NCBI GenBank assembly: GCA_010279815.1
Contig: QEOQ01000533.1
Span: 362,778-426,777 of the forward strand
Length of the DNA: 64,000 nt
Source: Brachionus plicatilis
Taxonomy: Eukaryota > Rotifera > Eurotatoria > Ploima > Brachionidae
Direction of reading: 5' to 3'
The translations under genes and the position numbers were made by a program. Positions within the stretch are counted from its first letter, which is position 1. Each line of letters opens with the position of its first letter. The notes beneath the pieces were generated by a model. It was not told the DNA's origin, did not search any database, and was given only the letters and a program-made list of their open reading frames with translations. Shown piece by piece: positions 29,243 through 41,800 of the stretch.

Positions 29243-30763
29243 ATTAAAATTTGGAAAATTTACGTAATTTTATACTTTTTTAATTACGGAGATTAATGTT
29301 AAACCATACGATCGACCATCATGTCAAATCTATACTGTAATATATTAAAATTCAAAGTTCTTCTTTTTTTGATTAATTAAAACTGATGATTATAGAATTT
29401 ATTAAAAAAGATACTGCAACGTTATATTTTTTTTGCAGCTTTTTTGCCCAAAATAAATAAATTCGTATTTTCTTTTTATTATTCAATCAAATCAATAATC
29501 ATAGGAAAATGAGACAAATAATTTTGTTATAGAAGGTATAATTTTTTAAAATTTAATTTACAATATTTAGTTTTCGTTTATCAAAAAAATAAAAATTTAT
29601 TTTCAAATTTTATATGTTTACAATACCTAATTTTCAAAAAAAATAGGATTCTTAGTTGGGCTGGTTTACCAGAAAGTTAATTCTTCTATCTATTATAAAA
29701 AATAATTTGTCAGTCAAGCTTATAATTAACTTATTTAATTATTATATTGATTGTCTGTTATTTAATATTTTTATGAGGTTTTTAGTTTAATTTAATATCT
29801 TATTTTAATTAAATTTTGTTTTGCGCACTTTTTGTTTTTAAATACAGTGCTGCAATAATATCTAAGGTAATTGCTAAATTTTATGTAAAATTTCGACGCA
29901 AATTTTAAAGAATATTAAAAAAAAAATCAAAAAATCCAGGGTGAAAGGTGAAATATTGGTGGATTTATTTCTGGAGCAATTAGGGAGCAAATAAGTTACC
30001 TCTTTGAACATTTTTAATCGTCAATGATTAAAAAAAAACAAATGAATTTGATTATTTAGGATAATCAAATAAGTTGCTCTTTTATAAGAAGCTTAATTAA
30101 AAAAATAAAAATCCTCTAAAACGTCAAAAAGAAAAATCATTAGAATAATTGCCAATTTTATTAAACTCAATAGATTGTTTACGATTATAAAAAATAATCA
30201 ATCAGATTTATTTTTTAAATATTTAAATTTTAAATTTTCGATTTTTAAAAACTGAAAAATCTGTTTTTGAATTTGAAATTTATAAATTTATGAATTTAAA
30301 AATTTTTATTTTAAATGTGACACTGGGAGCAGAATTTTTTGTTTTTAATACAGTGTTTACTTAGAATTTGTGGTATTTGCATGAGTTAAAGACTTTAACT
30401 CTTAGTGAACCCAAATCTTCACAAGTGTTTACGGTAAATATCAAGAAATCAATTTTCTTGGAGAATATTTAGAATAATTCCCTCAAAAATAATTTAAAAA
30501 AAATTTTTTAGCTTCAATTTTTTTTGTTGTTTTTTGTAAGATGAACAAAACCCTAAAATTAACTAGCCATTTAAAAAGAGATTGTTCCAAAAGCTAAAAT
30601 TAAGAAAAAAATACAAAAATATTTATTCTAAAATTTTTGTTTTCAATCTCTAAATAAAAAATATTCTGAAAATTTAATTCAATAAAATTGATGAAATACT
30701 AATTAAATTCCGTATTTTGTACAAATCTAAAATTAAGTGAATTCTCTTTTAGTAAATTTTTCG
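29243..30763. other. AT-rich DNA with half of a direct repeat
   Basis: About 30088-30200 (AGAAGCTTAATTAAAAAAAT...) is repeated in direct orientation at 32597-32708 with only a few differences. Otherwise nothing is recognisable. Confidence 0.5.
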
Positions 30764-31170
30764 GGCAACTTGAAGTTCATTTTTCATGATCACATGAACA
30801 AATTATAATTAATTAAAATTTCAATAAATATGATTTAAGCTCCTTGTGTTTCTTTTTTAATTAAACACTAAAAGTTTTAAATTTTTAATATAAAATAACA
30901 ACTTTTTTTATTTTCTAATAGGTCCTTAATCGGTTCTTTTGGAATTTAAGGACAAAATTAATTTCACCATAAGTTATACAAATCATCGCTCAAACAAATG
31001 CTTTAAATAATGTTTTAATATTAATAGCTATTTAATTTTTACTTGAGGCTATTTAAAGATAAAATAAAATTATTTTTAATAAATTTTAATTATTTTTTAT
31101 TTAAAAATTTTCCAAAAATACCTTTTTTTTATAATTTAAAACTGCATCTGATCAAAGACTTAAATTTGCC
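30764..31170. mobile_element. MULE-like MITE, copy 3 (degenerate)
   Basis: It starts GGCAACTTGAAGTTCAT and ends TTAAATTTGCC. The flanks AATTTTTCG (30755-30763) and AATTTTTAG (31171-31179) match at 8 of 9 positions. It shares internal words with copies 1 and 2 (AATTTAAGGACAAAATT, TTTAAATAATGTTTTAATATT). Confidence 0.65.
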
Positions 31171-32836
31171 AATTTTTAGAGATTATACCTAAAAGACGGA
31201 CTATTTTTGCTCGGATTAGAGTACTAAAGAACGAATCCTGAATTTATAAAAAATTTATTATGAAAAACTTATTAATACCAATTTTTGAAAATAAAATAGA
31301 AATTGACAAACTTTTAAAAGAGGTTGTTTAAAATTTGAAGAAAATTTTTAACTTAAATATATCTTCAGTTAAATTATTTTTGAAATTTATATTCTATTAA
31401 ATTTATAATTTTTTTTATATAATATTAAATTATAAATGAAAAAGTGGACATTTACTGATAGATTTTGATAAAATGATTCACAATTTATAATTAAATTATT
31501 TATAAGATAATCGGTTCAGGAAATAAGGCGCCTATAAGTTTCAAAAAAAATGCAATATCCTTTGAAATGGCAAATTTTTGCCATTTTTTTTAGCTAGACA
31601 ATTAAAATTTATTACCAAAATACTCATTATTTTATGAGGATTTTTAAATAATATTTTTTTTTTAAATTAATAACAGTACCAATAAAATTAAAAAAAACAC
31701 GAGAGTATGGAGAGCCCATTAATTTATCGCCAAATAAGAAAGACATATTAAAAAACTAAATCCTGAAAAATATCCCTTTTTTAGTAAAAAAAATTAATTG
31801 AAGAATAAAGAATAAATTCTATATTTTTTTTGTTTTTGCTTGATTTTTCAATAAAATAAAAAAATATTTTATTCAGCATCAGACATTTTTTAACGTGGTT
31901 TACAAAATTCTCGAACTAAATTTTTTAAAGCAATTTTAATTTTAATATTTTTTATTATTTGGATTTCTATCCAAATTGACCCATTTTAATTTTTGCAGTT
32001 GTAAATGCAAAAAAAAATAATTAAGATTTTTTTTATTCGTTTATTAGGTATAATCATTTTTTGAGGTAAAACAATTGATGTTTTTATTAATTTGGCTTAT
32101 AAATTAACTGTGACCAAACTGGGAAAGATTAAAAACAAAAAATGTCTAAAAAGAAAATTATTATTTAGAATTTAAATAAATTTATTGAAATGTGAAAGTC
32201 ACATTAATTAATTTTTAAATCAAAATTAAGCCATAAAAAAGTTATTCAAAAATAATAAGTCTATAATTGATTAATAAAATATTCTCAAAATTCATTTTAA
32301 ATAAATGTAACGATGTAACTGTCTAATTACTGTATCTTGAAAGTTTCTAGGTATTTTTTAATTTTTATTTTCATCCTCTAAAACTAAATTTAATATTTCA
32401 AGATCATAAAAATTAAAATGAAAATTAATTAAAAAATTAAGAACGTATTTGGTAAGAAAAAAAAATTATGTGTTGATTAACATTTAATATTTTTTTGACA
32501 AATTTAGTTTTAAGTGTCGTTTTTTGTAATTTATATTTATTAATTTTTTTTTAATCTTCACCCTGACTAAACGTGAAAATTTGCTGCTCTATTTTAAGAA
32601 GCTTAATTAAAAAAATAAAAATCCTCTAAGGCGTCAAAAAGAAAAATCATTAAAATAATTGCCAATTTTATTAAAACTCAATAGATTGTTTACAATTATA
32701 AAAAATTTCTCTTTTCATAAATAAAAAAATTAAAAACTCTCTCTAAAAACACTTAATAACACTTGAAAAAAAAAAAAAGGAAAAAAAGAAAAACTCTTAA
32801 AAATATTTATCAGAAATTATTTTCTCTTTAATCTCT
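31171..32836. other. AT-rich region 3' of the RTK gene
   Basis: It includes the second copy of the direct repeat (32597-32708) and probably the RTK 3' untranslated region (32700-32836, minus). There are no ORFs of note. Confidence 0.45.
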
Positions 32837-35800
32837 CTAAACGTCTGTTTCATTAAAGTTGTTGGCACTTGTCATCTTATTATTGTTGGTAAACATAGTC
32901 GGTGGAACATAGTGAACACTGTTTTTCGCCTTAGCCGGTCTAGACCCGGAGCTCTCAAGTTTTTTGAGAATCAGAGGCGCCGTGCTCGACGCCGACATTG
33001 TCGAGCCCTGTCTCGGCATCAAGTATCCATCATCCTCACCATCATGCACCAAATTTTTGGCTTTTAGCTCATTGACAATTTCATCATTCAAATATCTGCT
33101 AGTAGGATGACTGTTTATGTAACTAGGCTGAGGAGTTGGGCCGATATACGAGTCCGGATAGTATCTAGGTGTATAGTTCTTGCCGCCATAAGTATCACTA
33201 TCTGCACCTTTACTGGCCTCTAGATATCCAGTCTGGTTTGGCTGGGGCTGTAGATAGGATCCGTGATTGCCAATGGCTGCTCCGTTTTTTGGCATCAAGT
33301 AGTCTCCTTTGCCAGTCAGATTTTCATCTATTGGCTGCAAATAACCAGAGTTTGTTTTTTGCTCCGGTGTTGAGTAAGTCTGGTTTGGAGTGGGTTTTTT
33401 GGCTGAATTTTTGGAATCTCTGTTATTAGACTCATGTTTAAGAATACGGTCTTCCACCAAAGTGCTTAGCACTTGTCTAAAATTATCGTTCAAAGTGTCA
33501 TAGCGCTTTAGGAGGAAAAAATTAGAAATTTTATTTATTTTAAAGAAAAAAATTAAATACATTTCTGTGAAAAGTAGTTAAGAGCTGTTCGATTTGGGGC
33601 ACTATTAGGTTGAAAGTTGGCCTTTCGTTGAAATCGACAGTCCAACATTTGCTGATCACTTGATGACTTTAAAATAAGTTTTAGATTTTTATTCTGTTTT
33701 AAATTGAGAGCAAAATACAGTTCATTTGATCCATTTTCAGGCAAATCAGGCGACACTTCGCCTCTTTTTATCCGATCCATGTATTCTATAAACTCTCTTA
33801 TTGGTATTCCTGGATATGGGTCTGTTTCGCATAGAGAAAATATTTCCCATAGTACTACTCCAAATGACCACCTTTATAAAATATTTTATTTTTTTTGATT
33901 TAGATTAAATACGTTTTTAAAATTGATTTTTTTGTAGTTTTTTAAGGTGTATTTTTTTTTGTAGAATTAATTTTTTTCTATTTTCGATAGAGAACTTTTT
34001 TATTAATTTAATAAATTTAAAAATCTCAATTTAAATTATATCATAGATTTGTGAAGCTAAGCAAAAATAAAAAGTGTAGAAAATAAACATAGTTAAAGGG
34101 ATATAAATCACATTTTTAATACAATTATCCCTGATCAAAAATTTTAACCAGATTTCCGTGAATTTTTAGTTAAAAAGTGGTGAAATCCCATTAAGCCTTT
34201 TCATTTTGTAGATTCTCTCAAGAAGAAATTAAAAAGGCTGTTGACGGGCTCCCTTTATCGAGTTCCCCTTGATATGTTTTCCTTGCAAAATAAAAAAAAA
34301 ACACAGAGGAACAGTGATAAATATTGTATATCAAATAAAAGCTCAGCTTATTAGCTTTAATTTAAACACATAAACTTATACTTTGAATTTAGTTATTATA
34401 AAAACAATTGACTTAAAGACTACCATATATTTTTCAAAAAAAAATTTATAAAATAGTGATAAAGATTTATATAGGTGAATAAAATTTATAAAAGTGTTTA
34501 AATTTGGTGTAAATATCTTGTTCCGTTCAAAAGTTTTACGACCAAATCAAAAACATACCAAATTTTTCACTTTTTAAAATATTTAAATTTTAAGGGTTTT
34601 TTGAGTAAATCTTTTGAATCGAATGTAATAAAAAAAAGATCTATATATCATTTTGACCCTTGTTTGATTATCTATCAAATGATATATAATACTTAATAAA
34701 ATAATATCAATAACTAGGAGGACATTGAGATTATTTAGGTGTGGTAAAGATTATACTGTTTATTTCCGGTATAAACAAAGCAGATATATGATGCATAGTA
34801 TTTTGTAATCATGAAAGTCTAATGTATACATGTTTAAAATTTCAAGAGTTTTGGCTGAACCAATCACCAGATTTTATCGAAAAAAAAACCGCGCCAACCT
34901 TTTTGAACACCCGTTATATACAGTGTTTAAAGTTAAACTGTATAATGGGTAAGATTACATCATTTTACGTAATTTTACGTCAGAAAATGTAAGCTTACAT
35001 AATATTAATTACATTTCTTGTATGTAAGAAAATGTAAGATAATATAATCTTACGTAATTTTACGTAATATTAGACTAGTTTAGTACTTTTTCTTACAATT
35101 AGCCCTTTCACAATGTAATAATATGTAATTTTCTGTCATATTTTTTATGTAATGTAAATATTAGGAAAGTACCCATATTTTTTTAATAAAATTCAAATTT
35201 TTATTAATTTTTCACTTTTTCCTCTAAAATTCAGTTTTTTTTTGGCCGTAAGCTTTTTGACGAAAATTACTTAAACTAGTGTAATTTTACGTAAAATTAC
35301 GTTAGATTATGATATCTTACATTTTCTTACATAGAAGAAATGATGTAAAATTATGAAAGCTTACAGTTTCTGACATAAAATTGGCTAAATGTAATTTATT
35401 GTACATTTTTATATTTTTACATTTCTACATTTTTGAGAGAAGGAAAAAAAATATCAAAATCAAAAAATCTAAAAAAATTTTCATTTCAGAAAAGTAATAA
35501 TAAATTCGCAATTAATTAAAAGGGATTTTCAAAAAATTATCCTTGGTTTTTACATTTAAATTTTTCTAAAACTCCTTTTTAAGTAATTGCGAATTTAATT
35601 ATTACTTTTCTTGAATGAAAATTTTTTTAGATTTTTTTATTTTGAGATTTTTTTTTCTTCTCTCAAAAAGTAAAAATGTAAAAATATAAAAATGTACAAT
35701 AAATTACATTTTACGTAATTTTATGGCAAAATGTAATTTATTGTACATGAAACTCTCTTAAAAAAAATTAAAATATTTTTAATTATCAATAAGATAAAAT

Positions 35801-38800
35801 CATTGAAAAGTTTGATGCAAATTTTCTATACATTATTTACATCAAAATTTGTAAACAAACGTGACAATAATTTAACCCAGACAATTTAAAGAGGAAGTTA
35901 TAAAATATTAGAAAAATTTAATAAAGAAATATAATAAAGTAAATGTAAATGTCTATAAATAGTTGTCATTTTGTAAAAAATTCATATTTAAAAGTAATGT
36001 TTCAATTAAAAAACTCTCTTCGATTGATTTCATTTTCTGTTTAATTAATTAATTGCTTTTTTTATATTTTTCTTCGTCTATTTTAAGAAATTGATTTAAA
36101 ATTATGTTTTTCCTTAATTTTGTCACATCGCCTTCGTTCTCATTAAAATGAAAATTATCTTTAAAAAAGAATAAAATTGAAATTTTTGGATTAGAAAAAA
36201 ATAATTTGCTGGTGAAGAATCAAAATAAATCTTTTGAATTTTGCAAATAAATAAATCAATTAAAAGATTTTAATTTTTTTCTTCTAGATTTAATTAATTG
36301 AGATAATTGATATTTTTCAATTTTTTGACTGTTCATGGCTTATTTTTTTAAATAGTTGTTTTTGCTAAAAAAATCTATCTTAACCTGGTCTAATTCAGTT
36401 TTTCAGATTAATAATAAAATAAGTGTCAATTTCCCTTTATTTATTCATTTATTTAAAAAAAAAATTTTAAGATTCATAGGCAAGTTGAAAAATAAAAGAA
36501 AATCTGATTTACAAATCACATTAAGTAAATAAATAATTTATAAAATTGTAAGCAAATAAATTATAGACTTATTTATTAGAATTTAGTCACTCGAAATAGA
36601 ATTATAATTGAATAAACCATTTTTTTGAATAATTTTAATTTTCGAAATTTTATTCAATCATTTTTTTTTTCATCAAGAAGAAGATTGTTTGCTTTTTTTA
36701 TGCCAGCTTAATCTCGAAAATTCAAATTTTTTATTATTTTTTTCTGTTTTAGCCTAAAATTTTATGTGAAAATTATATCAACAGACATATGTAGTTTTTT
36801 CAAATACTTGGCATAGTAATTTTCATAAATTTTTAAAATATTTTTTTTTTAGAATAATAAAAATAGTGCCAAAAAATGTTTTAATTTAAAAATTATTTTA
36901 ATTTGATACTCTCGAGTTAACCTTAAATTTTTAAATACGCAAGAAGATTTAAAATTTTTGAATTATTTTTAAAATTACCTAATTACTATCGATTATAATT
37001 AAATGTAAATTGATATAGGATTTGATTTTTATCATAATTAATTTAATAAAAGGGTTCATATGATAAAAAAAATCTTGCCAAATGATTTAATAAATTTCTT
37101 AATTCATTTTAAATTTCAGTCGACCTTAGAAAATTCTAAAAATTAATATAAAAATACAAAGACAAATAAATCAGTTTTCTGACTATAAAAATAATTAAAT
37201 TTAAAATTTTGAATGTTAATTTCTTTTTTTTTTTTTAATTTTTCTTTTTATTTTTTTTGTTTATTTTATTTAAAATAACACAACAATCAAAAATTCAATT
37301 ATATCTTATGTCTTCCCTTATTATTATTATTATTATAAATTCCATCCAATTGACTAAAAGATCACTGTATTATGAAAAAACGTCAATATGACGTTCATGG
37401 TCTTTATAGTATCATTTTTTTGAATTAGAAATGGACTTTTAAATGATACGATTTCCCACCCCCCCACCAGGTCTAAAATTTTTAATTTTTTTAATGAAAA
37501 TTTTCTTAACTAATTTTAAAAATTTTAGAAAAAGATTTGTTTAATTTTTCATTACTGTAATTTTTTTTTGGCAAGAAGGGTATTAATTCAATAGAAAATT
37601 TTGAACAGTTTTGTTACATCCAAAAAGAAAAACAAAAACTATGAAAAATTAAATTTAATTTTTTACTTACACATCACTAGTTGCTTCATAAGACCCTCCG
37701 AATGCTTCAGGTGGAGCCCATTTAGCCGGCACTTGACCCTTTAAATAAAATTTTAGAAAAAAATATTTTTATTTAAAATATTTTACTTTAGCTTTACCAA
37801 AATAGGCCTGAGATGAAAGCTTACTTTCATCGGCCAGTCCAAAATCGGATATTTTACAGACAAAGTTTTCATTAAGTAGAATATTTCGTGCTGCAAGATC
37901 TCTGTGCAAAAATTTCTTATCAGCCAGGTATTTCATGCCACGTGCGATTTGGTAGGCAAAAAAAACCAAATCCTGGTCGTTGAACTTTTCTATCATAGAT
38001 TCCCTTACATCATTTAGAGACCTGCTGTTAGTTCTCCTGTACTTTTGGTAGAATAATGAATGCTTTAAATCATTCGAATGTTTGACATATTTAGTCGAAT
38101 TGCTCCTTAACCAGTTCCTCAAGTCGCCCTCAGAGCAGTACTCGACAAAGACGTATGCGTTGCCTTGGGACTTGAGCTCTTTGGTATAGCATCCAATTAG
38201 CTGAATGACATTTAAGTGAAAGCCAAGATATCCCATAATTTTTAGTTCTTGTAACAATGAGTCCAAATTTGAAGAGTTTAATTTGCTATCTTAAATTTAA
38301 AATAATTAATAAATAATTTGTTTAATTATCTTTATTTGTTAATTTTTATTTCAAGATGAATTAAATCATTTTTGTTATTTTGCATTTTATTAATAAAAAG
38401 CAAAATATTCTGCGATTGTCGATACTTTTTCAAAGGAAAAATTCGATTCTCTGAAAGAATCCATTTCATATTTTCCAAGTTTTTTAAATGATGACAAAAA
38501 TATAAAGGGAGGCTTAAAAATTTAATGAAATTTTTATTTTAGATAATTGTTCCAATATTTTTAAATAAATTTAAAAATATAATTTTTTTTTAAATCTTAT
38601 TTAGAATCAGTAAAATTTGATTAATATTTTAATTTAATTTTAATATGTGAATTTTTGTGATTTTTTAATTGAAAAAAGAAAATTTAATCGTATAAATGAA
38701 GAAGTAAATTAAATTTAAAGAAATTTTTTTATTTTTTTTTAATAAAAATTAAATAATGTCAATAAAATATATTTGATTATTGGTGCACATTAAAAGAATT

Positions 38801-41800
38801 AGATTTTCGAAATAATGAACCAAAAAAAATAATAAATTTTTTATAAAATAACATTTAGGATTTAAGGAACGATTGAAAATTTTCAAAAATTAAAAAAAGA
38901 ATTTAATTGAATCTTTTTTAAAAGTGTCATTTAAATGAAATAACCCTAAAAATAATTAATTTGGTTAAATTTAGAAACGATTTATTATACAAAAATTGAT
39001 CGAAAAAAATAATTAATATAAAAAGTAATTGGGTAGGGTTTTTTTTCTTTTTGTTCAAAAATTTTTTGTTTTTTAAGAAAAAATCCAAACACAGAATATT
39101 TTATTCATTGATTTTTATTTATTCTTCACATTTTTTTTTATTTTGTTTTATTTTAATTTTCGCTCCGTGAAAAGTAATGCTAAAATCTCAATTAGAAATT
39201 TATCAATTTGTTTATTTTCTTAAAATTTTTCTAATTATAAATTAATTATTTACATTTTTTTTATATTATTCATGATTTTATTTCTTTATTTTAGGAATTA
39301 CAACTTTAGCAAGTTTCTTTGGAACGCTTTTTATTCAGAGTTTTGTACTATTAATCAAACTAAAATAAAATAAAAAAAATGCTCTTTTTTCAAAGTTAAC
39401 ACTAAAATCCCTTAACGAGTGATTTTGACTTGCTTAAAAATTTTTGAATACCCATATCTTTTCAGAATATTTTTAAAATAATTAAATAATATTTTTTTCT
39501 AATTAAAACTTTTAATCTGTATAATTACTTTGATTTTAATTTGGTATTTTGGATTTAAAAAAGTATCAAAAAATACTTGGTGCTTCTAATTTTAATTATC
39601 CTTCTTTATTTTAAAGTTATAATTTGGGTAATATATCTTTAATACTTTATCAAGTTTTAGTTGAATTAACAGAAAAATTTGAGAACTATTATTGAAATTA
39701 ATTCTTTGATTTTTAAATTATACTGAACTCGAAAGAATTATTTTGAACAATTTAAATTTTGTATATATAATTAAAAAATTAATCAATTATTATTACTCTT
39801 TTTCTTTATTTCTCAAATAAATCTTTAAACATTATTAAATTTAGAAAAAAAATTAAAAATTTAATAAATAAGAACCAAAACTTTTCCGTGAAATTTTTCA
39901 GGAAGATATTTTTAAAAAAAAAAACTTCCTCGCGTATGGCCCCGTCTTCTGACGAAAAAATTTTTTCATAATTTTTGGTATAAAATTTAATTTAACAAAT
40001 ATTAGGTATTATTGTAAATTTTTTTATTAAAAATTTGATTTTAATTTAAATAAAAAAACAAAATAAAAAATGAAACTAAAAGTCAATTATTAAATACTTA
40101 AGCAAAATTGAGAAAAATTTTATATAATTTAAGAATAATTAATAATTAGATAAAATTTACTGAAATCGCTTCATCATATTTATTTAATGAAATGTTTAGA
40201 TCAAATAATGAAAGCTAATTAACTTTTTTTTTATCTAATGTTTTTTTGTCATCATATTTGAAATGAAATCAAAATAAAGTTTATTTTTTAAAATGAACTT
40301 TGAAAATTCAAAAATTTTGGATTTATTTATCATATTTAAGCTAGCAGTTCTAGACTTGTATCAAATTTACTGTTTTTAAATTACTAATTTATTTTTGATT
40401 TATTGAATTAATTTTTTTTTTGGTGAAAGGAAAAGACATCATGGTGTTCAAATAGTTATACAATGTGATGATTTAGACAATTATTTTTCGCCAAAATAAA
40501 ATCTAGATAGACTCCAATTTCATAAGTCTAATCTTGATGAATGAAATTAATTAAAAAAGGCAAATTTTTAATTTTTAAGCAAAATATAAAATTAATTTAG
40601 GAAAAAAAGATTGAGAAAAACTTTAATTCCATAAACCGAACTAATCATTCGGCATTATGCAACAAATTTATTTTAAACTAATCGAATAAGTTAATAGTCT
40701 TAATGGAAAATTGTTTACATTTAGAAAATTAGCTAAATATCAGCTCTAATTATTGCATTGAAACAAATCGATTCTACGATGCATCACTTTGATACAGCAT
40801 TAGCAATCTCCCAAGACCTTTTCACTATCTTTTCACAAAAACAATAAAAAATTTTAATTAATTTATAGATGCTTTTAATATGTTTAGAAATGACTAATTT
40901 CATAATATTTTTCTAAATCGATTTTTCGTCCTCGTTTCTATCTTGTTAGCTTTTTTATTTCCTCGAGGATTTAAGCAAACATGCATTGGTTAAACATTTA
41001 TTTTATAAACATGAATATACAGTTCCAAATAGTGATTTATCATTTTATCGATTCCTAAGCAAATATTGGTAAAACAGATGCATAAAAACCTAATTTAAAA
41101 TAACAAATTTTGTTTTAAATCATACTTCCTTATCTCAGTTAAATCGATTTAAAATTGTGAATTGAACAAATAATTATTTTAAGTTTATAAAATTTTGATT
41201 TTGAGACGTGGGATCAAAATCTGAAGAAAAATCAAATATTCAAAAATCAAAGTTTTAGATTTATTTTTTAGCTTAGTTTTTGCATTACATTCTAATCGTC
41301 TTCTGGAGCATTTTTCCTTGTAGCAAGTTTTTCTATGAATTAATTAAGCATTGAATTTTTCAATCAGTCTGTTTTTTCTAAGGAGCTAATTGAGTCTAAA
41401 GTATGAAAAAATTGCCGTAAAAAAGAGAATTAATTTAATAATTAAAATTTAATTTTTTTTTAGATTACATTTTATTTAAGCATTACACTATTTTACTTTT
41501 TTTTATGTTTATTTACTCATTCACTCTATATTAGTTAGTCTCTTCCTAACATGAAGGGTGAAAAGAGGGCAATCGCCGCTCGGAACCCTCTTGGAGTTAA
41601 TCTCAAATTATTTTTCAAATAAAATAAAAATTTAATAATTAAAATAAAAGTTTTAAAAATTTTTATGGTCTTTTTTAAAAAAATTTTTTAATTAATTCTT
41701 AAAATCTTTCAGCTACGAGGATTTAGCTAATAAAAACTAAAGATGTCAAGACTTGAAGTCTAACACAAATCTTTTATTTTTTTTAGTCAAAATGGGAAGC

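Larger units (their letters stand above)
33872..37670 (-). other. RTK intron 11 (3.8 kb) with MITEs
   Basis: AT-rich intron between the DVWSFG codons. It carries foldback elements at about 34915-35760 and a short homopolymer C run (CCCACCCCCCCACC at about 37448-37461). Confidence 0.7.

Noticed and set aside
30986..31030. Possible tRNA or small RNA genes in AT-rich DNA
   Set aside because: No A-box/B-box pair, cloverleaf or terminal oligo-T arrangement was found anywhere in the window.
33553..33780. Kinase exon read straight through to ..[15 protein letters not shown]..
   Set aside because: Removing a 52-nt GT-AG intron (33667-33718) restores the expected kinase text ..[20 protein letters not shown].., so the straight reading is wrong after 33719.
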